Source of the DNA: Gracilimonas sp046602855
GTDB taxonomy: Bacteria; Bacteroidota; Rhodothermia; Balneolales; Balneolaceae
Assembly (NCBI RefSeq): GCF_046602855.1
Contig: NZ_JBKINJ010000002.1
Coordinates: 744,001 to 808,000, forward strand
Direction of reading: 5' to 3'
Length of the DNA: 64,000 nucleotides
Part shown: positions 53,522 through 61,585 of the stretch, piece by piece
How positions within the stretch are numbered: the stretch's first letter is position 1
Layout of the letters: every line of letters starts with the position of its first letter
Notes under the pieces: model-generated
What the model saw: only the letters and a program-made list of their open reading frames with translations
What the model was told of the DNA's origin: nothing
The model's database searches: none
Program-made: the position numbers and the translations under genes

Positions 53522-53707
53522 ATGAATGATCTGACAATTAAAGGAAATTGGAATGAATTAAAAGGAAAATTAAAGCAAAAGTATTCTGAATTGACGGACG
53601 ATGACCTGACATTTACCGAAGGTAAAGAAGATGAACTTATCGGTCGATTACAGAAAAAGTTGGGTAAGACAAAAGATGAAATAAAGAAAGAGTTGGCAGA
53701 ACTCTAA
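53522..53707 (+). CDS. CsbD family stress protein
   Basis: 61 residues, typical. KGNWNELKGKLKQKYSELTDDDLTFTEGKEDELIGRLQKKLG is the CsbD signature. Small, charged, general-stress protein of unknown biochemical role. Ends in its own terminator. Confidence 0.93.
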   Translation: MNDLTIKGNWNELKGKLKQKYSELTDDDLTFTEGKEDELIGRLQKKLGKTKDEIKKELAEL

Positions 53708-53730
53708 GAACTCAATTATTTGCTAAATCA

Positions 53731-53755
53731 GGGGGGCAATAGCCTCCCTTTTTTT
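53731..53755 (+). terminator. Terminator of the CsbD gene
   Basis: GGGGGGC-AATA-GCCTCCC stem with one G-U pair, followed by a seven-T run. Confidence 0.88.
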
Positions 53756-53825
53756 ATGAGAAATAGTTAGAAATTTTGCTCATATTAAATCAAATAACCA
53801 ATTAACTAACAAGGGTATACAGTCA

Positions 53826-54644
53826 GTGGAAAATTTTAATATTTCGTCAGATGATCTAATTAATATTGTGACCACTTATGGTCCAAAACTCCTTGCCGCG
53901 ATCGCCACACTTGTTGTTGGTCTTTGGATCGTAAAATTAATAGTCAGGGGAGTAGGAAAAGGCCTTGATAAAAGCAGTGTAGATACAGCACTAAAATCTT
54001 TTTTAAAGAGCTTGGTTTCCATCCTGTTAAAAGTGATGGTGTACATTACAGCACTCGGCATGCTGGGTATTGAAATGACCTCCTTTATAGCCGTATTGGG
54101 TGCCGCCGGTTTAGCTGTTGGTTTAGCCTTGCAGGGTAGCCTTGCAAACTTTGCAGGAGGAGTTTTGATCCTGTTTTTCAAACCATTTAAAGTTGGGGAT
54201 TTTATAGAAAGAGGAAGTGAGTCAGGAACTGTAGAAAGAATCGACATCCTGCATACAGTTTTGAATACTCCGAATAATCAGATAATAGTCATTCCAAATG
54301 GACAACTTGCTAACTCGCCTGTTAAGAACTATTCAGAAAAAGATACGAGAAGAGCTGATTTTGCTATCGGTATTGGATACAATGATGATATCAAGAAGGC
54401 TCGCGAAGTTATTCTTAAAGTATTAAATGAAGATGAACGTACATTACAAGAACCGGAACCAATGGTTGTATTAACAAATCTTGGTGATAGTTCCCTTGAT
54501 CTTTCTGCACGTGCGTGGACTCAGACAAGTGAATATTGGGGCTTTTTTTGGGATAATATGGAAAAGATCAAAGAGGAATTAGATAAAGCAGGTATTGATA
54601 TCCCATATCCTCAGAGAGATGTTCACATGTTTCAGGAAAAATAA
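53826..54644 (+). CDS. MscS family mechanosensitive channel
   Basis: 272 residues from GTG 53826; no in-frame ATG lies upstream. Three helices, the last being the pore helix GLAVGLALQGSLANFAGGVLILFFKPF, followed by the beta domain (FKVGDFIERG) and the C-terminal alpha/beta domain. Same length as small MscS. Opens under membrane tension to release solutes on osmotic downshock. Confidence 0.95.
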   Translation: MENFNISSDDLINIVTTYGPKLLAAIATLVVGLWIVKLIVRGVGKGLDKSSVDTALKSFLKSLVSILLKVMVYITALGMLGIEMTSFIAVLGAAGLAVGLALQGSLANFAGGVLILFFKPFKVGDFIERGSESGTVERIDILHTVLNTPNNQIIVIPNGQLANSPVKNYSEKDTRRADFAIGIGYNDDIKKAREVILKVLNEDERTLQEPEPMVVLTNLGDSSLDLSARAWTQTSEYWGFFWDNMEKIKEELDKAGIDIPYPQRDVHMFQEK

Positions 54645-54671
54645 TTTACAGCTTGTTTTTGATCCATTTAG

Positions 54672-54698
54672 AAGGTGCATGAAAGTGCGCCTTTTTTT
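54672..54698 (+). terminator. Terminator of the MscS gene
   Basis: AAGGTGCA (54672-54679) pairs with TGCGCCTT (54686-54693) with one wobble, followed by a seven-T run. Confidence 0.85.
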
Positions 54699-54862
54699 GT
54701 GCATTGTGATTTTTGGATAGGTATATCCGGATAGCCGGTAACAATTTTGGGTTGTTTTCCCTTTCAATTGCCAAAGAATAGGTAGATATATTATCTTAAC
54801 TAAAATAAATAGCAGGCTTAGGGCCGTAAATCAAAAAGAACTACGAGGAAAGGAAGGTTACT

Positions 54863-56869
54863 GTGGAGAACCTGGAGCAAAACAATACCGAATCTGAAAA
54901 GAAAGAAGAAAAAACTGCTGAAGAAATAGAGCAGGTTAAAGATACTGAAAAAGCTGGAGCAGAAGAGCAGAAGCCGGAGTCTGATGAGGCAGCCACTGCT
55001 ATATCTGAAGAAGAGAATACCGTGGAGGCAGAATCTGTAGATGAAGTGGATGCAACTGAAGAGGTGAAAAAATCTGAGCCAGCTGAGGAAATTGAGGAAA
55101 CTGAATCTGAAGCAGGAGAAGACGCTGAGGAAGCCTTAGATAGTGAGCCTTCTGAAGAAGATGAGGTATCTGCTGAAGAGTTTTACTCAGAGATCGTTGA
55201 TAAGGCAAAAGAACTTGCTGCGCAAACCGACTGGCCGTACGTGACAACAGAATTAGCTAATCTGGCACAAAAAATTACGGAAGGACCGGATTCAGACAAC
55301 GAAGAAGTCAGAACCCTGATCAGCGAGTTTGAAGAGATTCGTGATAATTTTGAGGAGAAAAAGAGGGTACACTACGAAGAACTGAATCGCAAAAAAGAAG
55401 AAAATCTTGGCAGAAAAAAAGAGCTGCTGAAATCATTATCCGATATAGTTAATGAAGAAAACTGGACAGCCACCAAGGAAGTAAGCAAGATCAAAGGTCA
55501 GTGGGAGTCTATCAAGCTTCTGCCACAAGGAGAGGCTGAGGCGTTAGATCAGCGCTTTAAAGAATTGATGGGTGAATTTGAAGACCATAAAGTTGACCGC
55601 CTCGTCAAGAAGCTACAGAAAGAGGAAGAGAATTTAGATTTAAAACTTCTGCTTTTGGACAAGATGGATGCTTTGGTTAAAAAGCTTGAGGACGAAGATC
55701 CAGATTTTGAAGAGCTCGAGGACGAATTCAACAAATTGATCTCTCAGTGGAGAAAAGTAGGGAGGGTTCCTTCAGAGAAAAATCAACCATTGTGGGATCG
55801 TTTTAACAAGGTTCAGGATACATTCAACGATATCCGGTTCAAAGTTGATAAAACATACCGGGAAGTTATAGAAAAAGCTCTCGAGAGGAAGAAGAAGCTG
55901 GTAAAAGAAGCTGAGGCACTGGTAGATCAGGAGAATATTGCCAAAGCTGCCCGAAAAGTTAATAAGCTGCACAGGGCCTGGAAAAAAGCCGGTAATCTTC
56001 CGCAGAAAGATGAGAACGAAATGTGGGATAAGTTCAAGGCAGCCACAGATAAGTTCAATGAAGTGAAATCAGATAATCTGGACTTGTTAAAAGAGCAGGA
56101 AGAGGAAAATCTGGAGAAGAAGTATAAGCTGATTGAAAAGGCTAAGGAAGTTAAAGAAACGGACGATTTTGATAAAGGTCATCAGACCATGCAAAGTCTG
56201 ATGGGGCAGTGGAAAAAGATAGGTCCGGTTCCGCGGAAGAAGTCTTCCAAGATCTGGAAACAATTCAAAGGGGCAATGGATGAGTTTTACGACCGGCGCC
56301 GTGAAGCTTTCAAAGGTCAGAGAAAGGATCAAAAGGAAAATCTTGCAAAGAAGGAAGAGATCCTTGAGAAGCTAAGGGATTTGGGCAAGCATGAGGATCC
56401 GGCACTTGCGGTTCAGGAAGCCAAAGAACTGCAGCAAGAATTCAAAGATATTGGGTATGTACCCATCAAAATGAAGAACAAGATCTGGAAGCAGTACCGC
56501 GAAGCCTGTGATGTGATCTATGATCGATATAGGGCACTCGGTTCTGATCTCGGAATGGAGAAAAAACTTGCCAACCAGGGAATTGATCCGGATACCAGAA
56601 AAGATATCATCAAGTATCAGAAAGAGCGCGACAAGCTTAAAAAAGAGGTTTCAAAGCTCGAAAGTGAAATGATCCAGTTCGAGGAAGCCAAGACCTATTT
56701 TAAGCCTACAAACAGGGGGAATGCCCTTTTAGATGAGCTTCAGGGTAAAATTGATAAGGCAGATCAGGCTATTGAGGAAAAACAAGATCGCATCATTGAA
56801 TTGAAAAAAGAGATCGATCAATTGAAACGATCTGCAGAAAATGATGATGAGTCTGACGAAGCGGAGTAA
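54863..56869 (+). CDS. DUF349 repeat protein with acidic N-terminus
   Basis: 668 residues from GTG 54863. The first 110 residues are very acidic and low-complexity (Glu/Asp/Ala/Ser). Five or so DUF349 units follow, each with a Trp in a WKKIG/WRKVG or equivalent core followed by a W/F-K-F helix; the C-terminal 90 residues form a coiled coil. Cytoplasmic, function unknown in most organisms. A TATCTTAA box lies at 54792, 71 bases upstream. Confidence 0.88.
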   Translation: MENLEQNNTESEKKEEKTAEEIEQVKDTEKAGAEEQKPESDEAATAISEEENTVEAESVDEVDATEEVKKSEPAEEIEETESEAGEDAEEALDSEPSEEDEVSAEEFYSEIVDKAKELAAQTDWPYVTTELANLAQKITEGPDSDNEEVRTLISEFEEIRDNFEEKKRVHYEELNRKKEENLGRKKELLKSLSDIVNEENWTATKEVSKIKGQWESIKLLPQGEAEALDQRFKELMGEFEDHKVDRLVKKLQKEEENLDLKLLLLDKMDALVKKLEDEDPDFEELEDEFNKLISQWRKVGRVPSEKNQPLWDRFNKVQDTFNDIRFKVDKTYREVIEKALERKKKLVKEAEALVDQENIAKAARKVNKLHRAWKKAGNLPQKDENEMWDKFKAATDKFNEVKSDNLDLLKEQEEENLEKKYKLIEKAKEVKETDDFDKGHQTMQSLMGQWKKIGPVPRKKSSKIWKQFKGAMDEFYDRRREAFKGQRKDQKENLAKKEEILEKLRDLGKHEDPALAVQEAKELQQEFKDIGYVPIKMKNKIWKQYREACDVIYDRYRALGSDLGMEKKLANQGIDPDTRKDIIKYQKERDKLKKEVSKLESEMIQFEEAKTYFKPTNRGNALLDELQGKIDKADQAIEEKQDRIIELKKEIDQLKRSAENDDESDEAE

Positions 56870-56909
56870 ATATTACTTTATTATAATAGCCAAGTAGTAC
56901 TTTTGGCGA

Positions 56910-56917
56910 TATCTTTA
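56910..56917 (+). promoter_or_regulatory. Candidate -7 element TATCTTTA before the MBL gene
   Basis: One mismatch to TAnnTTTG, 56 bases before the TTG start at 56974. Confidence 0.35.
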
Positions 56918-56973
56918 TCATACAATATTTTATCACCCCAGAAGAATATTCTGGCAGAAATCACCAAAATCAT

Positions 56974-57864
56974 TTGAACTCACATCCCATACAAATAAAA
57001 TTCTGGGGAATCAGAGGCTCTACACCATGCGCAAATGCTGAAAATATGCGGTATGGTGGCAATACGTCTTGCGTTCAGATTGAAATGCCTGGCGAGGATA
57101 CAATAATCGTCTTTGACAGCGGCACGGGTTTCAGAAATCTTGGTAACAGCCTAATGAGTAACGGCAAAGGCTATAACGGACGTGTCTTTATAACTCACCC
57201 ACATTGGGATCATTTGCAGGGTTTTCCCTTCTTTAAGCCTTTCTATGACTCTGAAAACTCATTTCGAATATATATGCCGCCTAACGGAGATATGGGTTGT
57301 CAGGAGATACTGCAGGGGCACATGTCGAAAACCTTCTTTCCCGTCTCTATGGATATGCTGGAAGCGGACATAAATTGTATAACCACAGATCCTGATCCAA
57401 TAGATTTCGGTACTTATCAAGTTGAATACATGTGGGCAGGTCATACGGTTCCAACCGCCATCTATAAGCTTACAGCCGGTGAAACCACCATCGTATACGC
57501 CCCGGATAATGAGATCATGATAGGTGATGGGGAAGACGTTTATGATTTCAGGAAAGAATTTGTTGAATTTGTTGAGGGTGCGGATATCCTGATGCACGAT
57601 TCTCAGTATAATAGAGAAGAATACAAAGACCGAATAGGCTGGGGGCATTCAGCATGGGAAGAGGTCGTCAAGCTTGCTGAAAAAGCAAATGTCAAGAGAT
57701 TATGCCTTATTCACCATGACCCCGATAAGGATGATGATATATTGGATGGGGTGAATGCGAAGATTCAAAAAGATTTTGCTTCAAAATTTGAGCATATCAG
57801 TTTAGCAAAAGAGGGGCAGGTCATCTCGATTGATCCGCCCTGCCCGTTTTTAGCTTTAGTTTAG
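56974..57864 (+). CDS. MBL-fold metallo-hydrolase, phosphodiesterase-like
   Basis: 296 residues from TTG 56974. Opens with IQIKFWGIRGSTPCANAENMRYGGNTSCV, the usual N-terminus of this MBL group, close to class II/III cyclic-nucleotide phosphodiesterase-like proteins. Metal ligands THPHWDH (H75, H77, D79, H80), then AGHTVP, MHDSQY and IHHDPD. No ATG is available near the start. The 3' end overlaps a convergent gene by four bases. Substrate unproven. Confidence 0.88.
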   Translation: MNSHPIQIKFWGIRGSTPCANAENMRYGGNTSCVQIEMPGEDTIIVFDSGTGFRNLGNSLMSNGKGYNGRVFITHPHWDHLQGFPFFKPFYDSENSFRIYMPPNGDMGCQEILQGHMSKTFFPVSMDMLEADINCITTDPDPIDFGTYQVEYMWAGHTVPTAIYKLTAGETTIVYAPDNEIMIGDGEDVYDFRKEFVEFVEGADILMHDSQYNREEYKDRIGWGHSAWEEVVKLAEKANVKRLCLIHHDPDKDDDILDGVNAKIQKDFASKFEHISLAKEGQVISIDPPCPFLALV

Positions 57865-58346
57865 AAGTAATAGCGGATGCCTAGAGCTCCATTTCCATCA
57901 AAATCAGTATCAGGAATCAGATTTAGAATAGGTACTGCTTCAACAAACAGATCTATTTGGGAATTTGGAATAATATAATTCAGCCCGAAAGGCACTCTTA
58001 TACCTGCACGTGCATCCGGATCACTTAATACAATGCGTGCACCAACGCCATAATAGAAAGCAAGGGCACCCTGATCGATGTCGCTGAACCATTTATGCAT
58101 TAGATAATCACCGTGTAAATGTAAAGCATCATCATTTCCGAATGACCATGCAGCGCCAAAAGCAAAAGCGGATCGGTCATTATTCCAAATTTTAGCAGAT
58201 ATACCTGTTGGCTCTCCCAACATTACACCGATACCTACATTTCCTCCATTTCCATTGGCCTGGGCCTGAACTTTATTGGGAGAAAAAATTAAAAAACCGG
58301 TGACAATAAACAGTATCGATAATAATTTAGTTGTATTCATTTTCAT
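57861..58346 (-). CDS. Small outer-membrane barrel-like secreted protein
   Basis: 161 residues (ATG 58346, or ATG 58340 two codons later). Signal peptide ending VQAQA, then short alternating strands (VGIGVMLGEPTGISAKIW, SAFAFGAAWSF, LALGIRYYF-type ending) and a terminal phenylalanine. Typical of small porin-like or DUF-type barrels of Bacteroidota. The stop overlaps the MBL gene end by four bases. Function unknown. Confidence 0.7.
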   Translation of the reverse strand: MKMNTTKLLSILFIVTGFLIFSPNKVQAQANGNGGNVGIGVMLGEPTGISAKIWNNDRSAFAFGAAWSFGNDDALHLHGDYLMHKWFSDIDQGALAFYYGVGARIVLSDPDARAGIRVPFGLNYIIPNSQIDLFVEAVPILNLIPDTDFDGNGALGIRYYF

Positions 58347-58516
58347 ATGATTTAGATTTATTGGAGTTTCTACCTATTTAAAGGGAAAAAAGAACGAAAT
58401 TGTTTCATTTTCTAAAAATTAGTGAGTTCTGCGACAGGCATATTGATCCAGTACACTAATTATTTCATAAGAATTATATATACACAACCATCTACTAGAA
58501 AACTAATATTATTATC

Positions 58517-58852
58517 ATGGACAAATCTTATTATAAAAAAGAAGACTTAAAAAAATTCGGTAAGGTCACGGAATGGCAAGAAAACATGGGCGAAAAATTC
58601 TTTGAATATTATGAAGAAGTTTTTGAGGAAGGTGCTCTAACTAAGCGGGAAAAGGCACTTATTGCTTTGGCAGTTGCACATACGGTTCAATGTCCATATT
58701 GCATTGATGCTTATACAACAGAAAGTCTCGAGAATGGCGTGAGTGAGGAGCAAATGATGGAAGCCGTTCATGTTTCTGCTGCTATTCGTGGTGGTTCTTC
58801 TTTGGTTCATGGTGTGCAGATGATGAACAAGGTCAAAGACGTGTCAATGTAA
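58517..58852 (+). CDS. Carboxymuconolactone decarboxylase-like, arsenosugar-associated
   Basis: 111 residues. AhpD/CMD fold with redox motif CPYC (Cys59, Cys62) preceded by LAVAHTVQ, and AVHVSAAIRGGSSLVHG downstream. This is the peroxidase-like protein that accompanies ArsS in arsenosugar-type clusters; 45 bases separate it from the arsS gene. It is likely the first gene of the operon. No ArsM is upstream. Confidence 0.88.
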   Translation: MDKSYYKKEDLKKFGKVTEWQENMGEKFFEYYEEVFEEGALTKREKALIALAVAHTVQCPYCIDAYTTESLENGVSEEQMMEAVHVSAAIRGGSSLVHGVQMMNKVKDVSM

Positions 58853-58897
58853 GTTACGCCAATCCTTTTTAATTATTTTTTTAAATCTATTACACCA

Positions 58898-59944
58898 ATG
58901 AAGACTTTAAAAGCAGAGACGCATGAGCTTTCTAAGCCTGAAGTGCAGCTCGATATCATCAACAATCATAATACGAAGATAAAGTCACTTTCCAAGTTTG
59001 AGGATAAACTGGATGGTATAGGATTATTCCCCCTTAAACCCACAGGTATTGAGATCTTTCAAATGAATGTAGGTTATATGTGTAATATGACCTGCAAGCA
59101 TTGTCATGTTGATGCCGGCCCGGATCGGGAAGAGATCATGAGTAAGGAAACATTCGAGTATTGCCTTGAGGCATTGAAAGATTCGGATATTGAAACTGTT
59201 GATCTAACGGGTGGGGCCCCGGAGATGAATCCGCATTTCAGGTGGTTTGTCAAAGAGGCCGCTAGAATGGGAAAACATATTATTGTCCGGTCTAATCTTA
59301 CCATACTGACTACTAACAAATTCAGTGATCTTCCTGAGTTCTTTAAGGAGCATAACGTTGAAGTCACCTGTTCATTACCTTTTTACAGTAAATCGAGGAC
59401 CGATCGGCAGAGGGGTAAGGGTACGTACGATAAATCCATCATAGCATTAAAGAGACTCAATGAGATCGGATATGGCAAAGAAAACACAGGCCTAATGCTT
59501 AACCTGGTGTATAACCCGGTTGGCGCTTTTTTGCCAGGAGATCAGGAAGAGGTTAAGCAGGAGTTTAAAAAAGAGCTCAAGCGGACTCATGATATCGAAT
59601 TCAATGACTTGTATACCATCACAAATCTTCCCATCAGTCGGTTTCTGAATTTTCTACTCATGTCAGGTAATCTTGAGGATTATATGGAAAAGCTGGTAGA
59701 ATCATTCAATCCATCAGCTGCCATGGGAGTCATGTGCCGAAATACCATTTCTATTGGTTGGGACGGGAAGCTATTTGATTGTGATTTCAATCAAATGCTG
59801 GAAATGGAGACTCATAGTGATAGTGTGCAGCATATAAAAGAGTTTGATCTGGATGTTCTTAACGACAGAGATATCAAAGTGAATCAGCACTGCTTTGGCT
59901 GTACTGCAGGATCCGGAAGCAGTTGCGGTGGGGCCACTGCCTGA
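58898..59944 (+). CDS. arsS: ArsS family radical SAM protein
   Basis: 348 residues. The radical SAM cluster motif is CNMTCKHC (Cys62, Cys66, Cys69), followed by TGGAPEMNPHF. The C-terminal ArsS tail HCFGCTAGSGSSCGG (Cys332, Cys335, Cys343) is present. Some homologues have selenocysteine; all positions here are cysteine codons. In characterised arsenosugar synthesis ArsS makes the 5'-deoxyadenosyl-dimethylarsinic product from ArsM-derived dimethylarsenite. In this window the methyltransferase is missing, so the substrate source is unclear. Confidence 0.9.
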   Translation: MKTLKAETHELSKPEVQLDIINNHNTKIKSLSKFEDKLDGIGLFPLKPTGIEIFQMNVGYMCNMTCKHCHVDAGPDREEIMSKETFEYCLEALKDSDIETVDLTGGAPEMNPHFRWFVKEAARMGKHIIVRSNLTILTTNKFSDLPEFFKEHNVEVTCSLPFYSKSRTDRQRGKGTYDKSIIALKRLNEIGYGKENTGLMLNLVYNPVGAFLPGDQEEVKQEFKKELKRTHDIEFNDLYTITNLPISRFLNFLLMSGNLEDYMEKLVESFNPSAAMGVMCRNTISIGWDGKLFDCDFNQMLEMETHSDSVQHIKEFDLDVLNDRDIKVNQHCFGCTAGSGSSCGGATA

Positions 59945-60006
59945 ACCGCCTGAACATTCAACAAGGAACATAGAACATCGAATTTTGAAGTGTAGATAGC
60001 TAAGTA

Positions 60007-60027
60007 AGGGCGTATCGCATACGCCCT
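60007..60027. repeat. Perfect 9-bp hairpin AGGGCGTAT/ATACGCCCT in the arsS spacer
   Basis: Stem 60007-60015 with 60019-60027, loop CGC. No T-run follows, so it is not a typical terminator. The GGGCGTATnnnATACGCCC form resembles short palindromic repeats known from many genomes. The preceding 59950-59995 stretch is low-complexity (GAACATTC, GGAACATAGAACATCGAATTTTGAAG). The spacer of 145 bases holds no gene. Confidence 0.75.
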
Positions 60028-60089
60028 AGGTATTACATGTCTGTGAAATGGAAATGTTCTAAAGCCATTCATATAAAGCCAACAAATTA

Positions 60090-60710
60090 ATGACGAAAGA
60101 AAAGCTCATCATTTTTGTAAAGAACGAGGAAGCCGGGAAAGTTAAATCCAGGCTTGCTAAAAGCATAGGGAATATAGAGGCACTTCGCGTGTATCAAAAA
60201 CTGTTGAGGTATACTTACTCAGAAACCGTGTCTTTAAAAATGAACAAAGAGATCTGGTATTCATCTTATGTAGAACTTAATGATATTTGGGAAAATGATC
60301 GGTTCACTAAAAAGCTTCAGAAAGGGGATGATCTCGGGCAACGAATGGAGTATGCCTTTAAAACAGCCTTCGAAAACGGTGCTGAAAAAGCAGTGATCAT
60401 TGGAAGCGATAACGCAGAGATCACAGCTAAAATAATTGAAGATGCTTTTTTATCACTGAATAAGAAAGAATTTGTAATAGGGCCTGCCAAAGATGGAGGA
60501 TATTATTTACTGGGGATGAATAAATTTTATCCCAAAGTATTTAAAAAAGTGAAATGGAGTACAGAAGAAGTATTTGAAAGTACGATAGGTACCATTGAAC
60601 AGCTTGGCGAGTCTATTGCTCTTTTAAAGACCTTAAATGATGTGGATATCATAGAGGATTGGATAGAAGCGAAAGGAATTTTACTGAATACGCCGGAAGA
60701 TCATGTTTAG
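60090..60710 (+). CDS. TIGR04282-type (DUF2064) glycosyltransferase
   Basis: 206 residues. GT-A-like nucleotide-sugar fold: KEKLIIFVKNEEAGKVKSRLAKSIG at the N-terminus, and IGSDNAEITA and GPAKDGGYYLLGM in the middle (DUF2064). This family is linked to arsenosugar gene clusters by genome context; its product is proposed to act on the sugar. It follows arsS by 145 bases with a hairpin between and overlaps the next gene by eight bases. Confidence 0.88.
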   Translation: MTKEKLIIFVKNEEAGKVKSRLAKSIGNIEALRVYQKLLRYTYSETVSLKMNKEIWYSSYVELNDIWENDRFTKKLQKGDDLGQRMEYAFKTAFENGAEKAVIIGSDNAEITAKIIEDAFLSLNKKEFVIGPAKDGGYYLLGMNKFYPKVFKKVKWSTEEVFESTIGTIEQLGESIALLKTLNDVDIIEDWIEAKGILLNTPEDHV

Positions 60711-61398
60711 TATTATCATACCAACTTATAACGAAGAAGAAAAGATCGGTGAGTTGATCCGACACCTGAGGGAGTCGGCCGGTTCAAGGGAGATCGAAAT
60801 TCTGGTAATAGATGGTGGCAGTTCAGACCATACAATTGAAGAAGCAAGAAAGGCAGGCGCAAAAGCTATGATATCTCCCCAAAAAGGCAGAGCCCACCAA
60901 ATGAATTACGGAGCAAGGCAGGCTGGGGGAAAGTGGTTGTATTTTCTTCATGCTGATACAATTCCACCTGATTCATTCGTGGAAGACATGAGAAGGGCTA
61001 TAGAAAATGGGGCTAATAGTGGTTGTTTCAGGCTTGCATTCGATATGGAGCATTGGGCTCTAAAGCTCTATGCCTGGTTTACACGATTTGATGTGGATCT
61101 GTTCAGGTTTGGAGATCAGAGCCTTTTTGTTGAAAAGGCAGTCTTTGAAGAGATCGGTGGGTTTGATGAATCTCTGATTGTGATGGAAGATCAGGAAATT
61201 GTGAGAAGGATCAAGAGGTATTCACAGTTTCGGTTAATTCCCAAAGCTGTAGTTACATCAGGCCGGCGATATGAGCGAATCGGGTTCTTCAAATTACAGC
61301 TGATTTTTACTATTATTGTGCTATTGTATTACTTAGGGGTACAACAGGAGACGATCGTGAAATTCTATCGTTCACAAATGATCAGCAACGCGTATTAA
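60703..61398 (+). CDS. TIGR04283-type family 2 glycosyltransferase
   Basis: 231 residues. GT2 fold: SIIIPTYNEEEKIGELI, DGGSSDHT, GRAHQMNYGARQAGGKWLYFLHADT with the DxD-like HADT motif, and QSLFVEKAVFEEIGGFDES. C-terminal membrane helix (about 200-222). Family TIGR04283 is the second glycosyltransferase of arsenosugar clusters. Coupled to the DUF2064 gene by overlap. Confidence 0.9.
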   Translation: MFSIIIPTYNEEEKIGELIRHLRESAGSREIEILVIDGGSSDHTIEEARKAGAKAMISPQKGRAHQMNYGARQAGGKWLYFLHADTIPPDSFVEDMRRAIENGANSGCFRLAFDMEHWALKLYAWFTRFDVDLFRFGDQSLFVEKAVFEEIGGFDESLIVMEDQEIVRRIKRYSQFRLIPKAVVTSGRRYERIGFFKLQLIFTIIVLLYYLGVQQETIVKFYRSQMISNAY

Positions 61399-61585
61399 GT
61401 TAGTGTTAAATAGCAAAAAGAAAGGGATGTTGGGTTTCATTATTCCTATCTTTTTGAGACTTGAACAAAGACCAAATGAGTATATTTTTAACTCTTGAGG
61501 CCTGTTCATAGCTCTAAGTCATCAACTTGGAGTCATATGAGATTTTTTTGAAAATTTTCTAACAATCCATCATAAAACAAAACCC

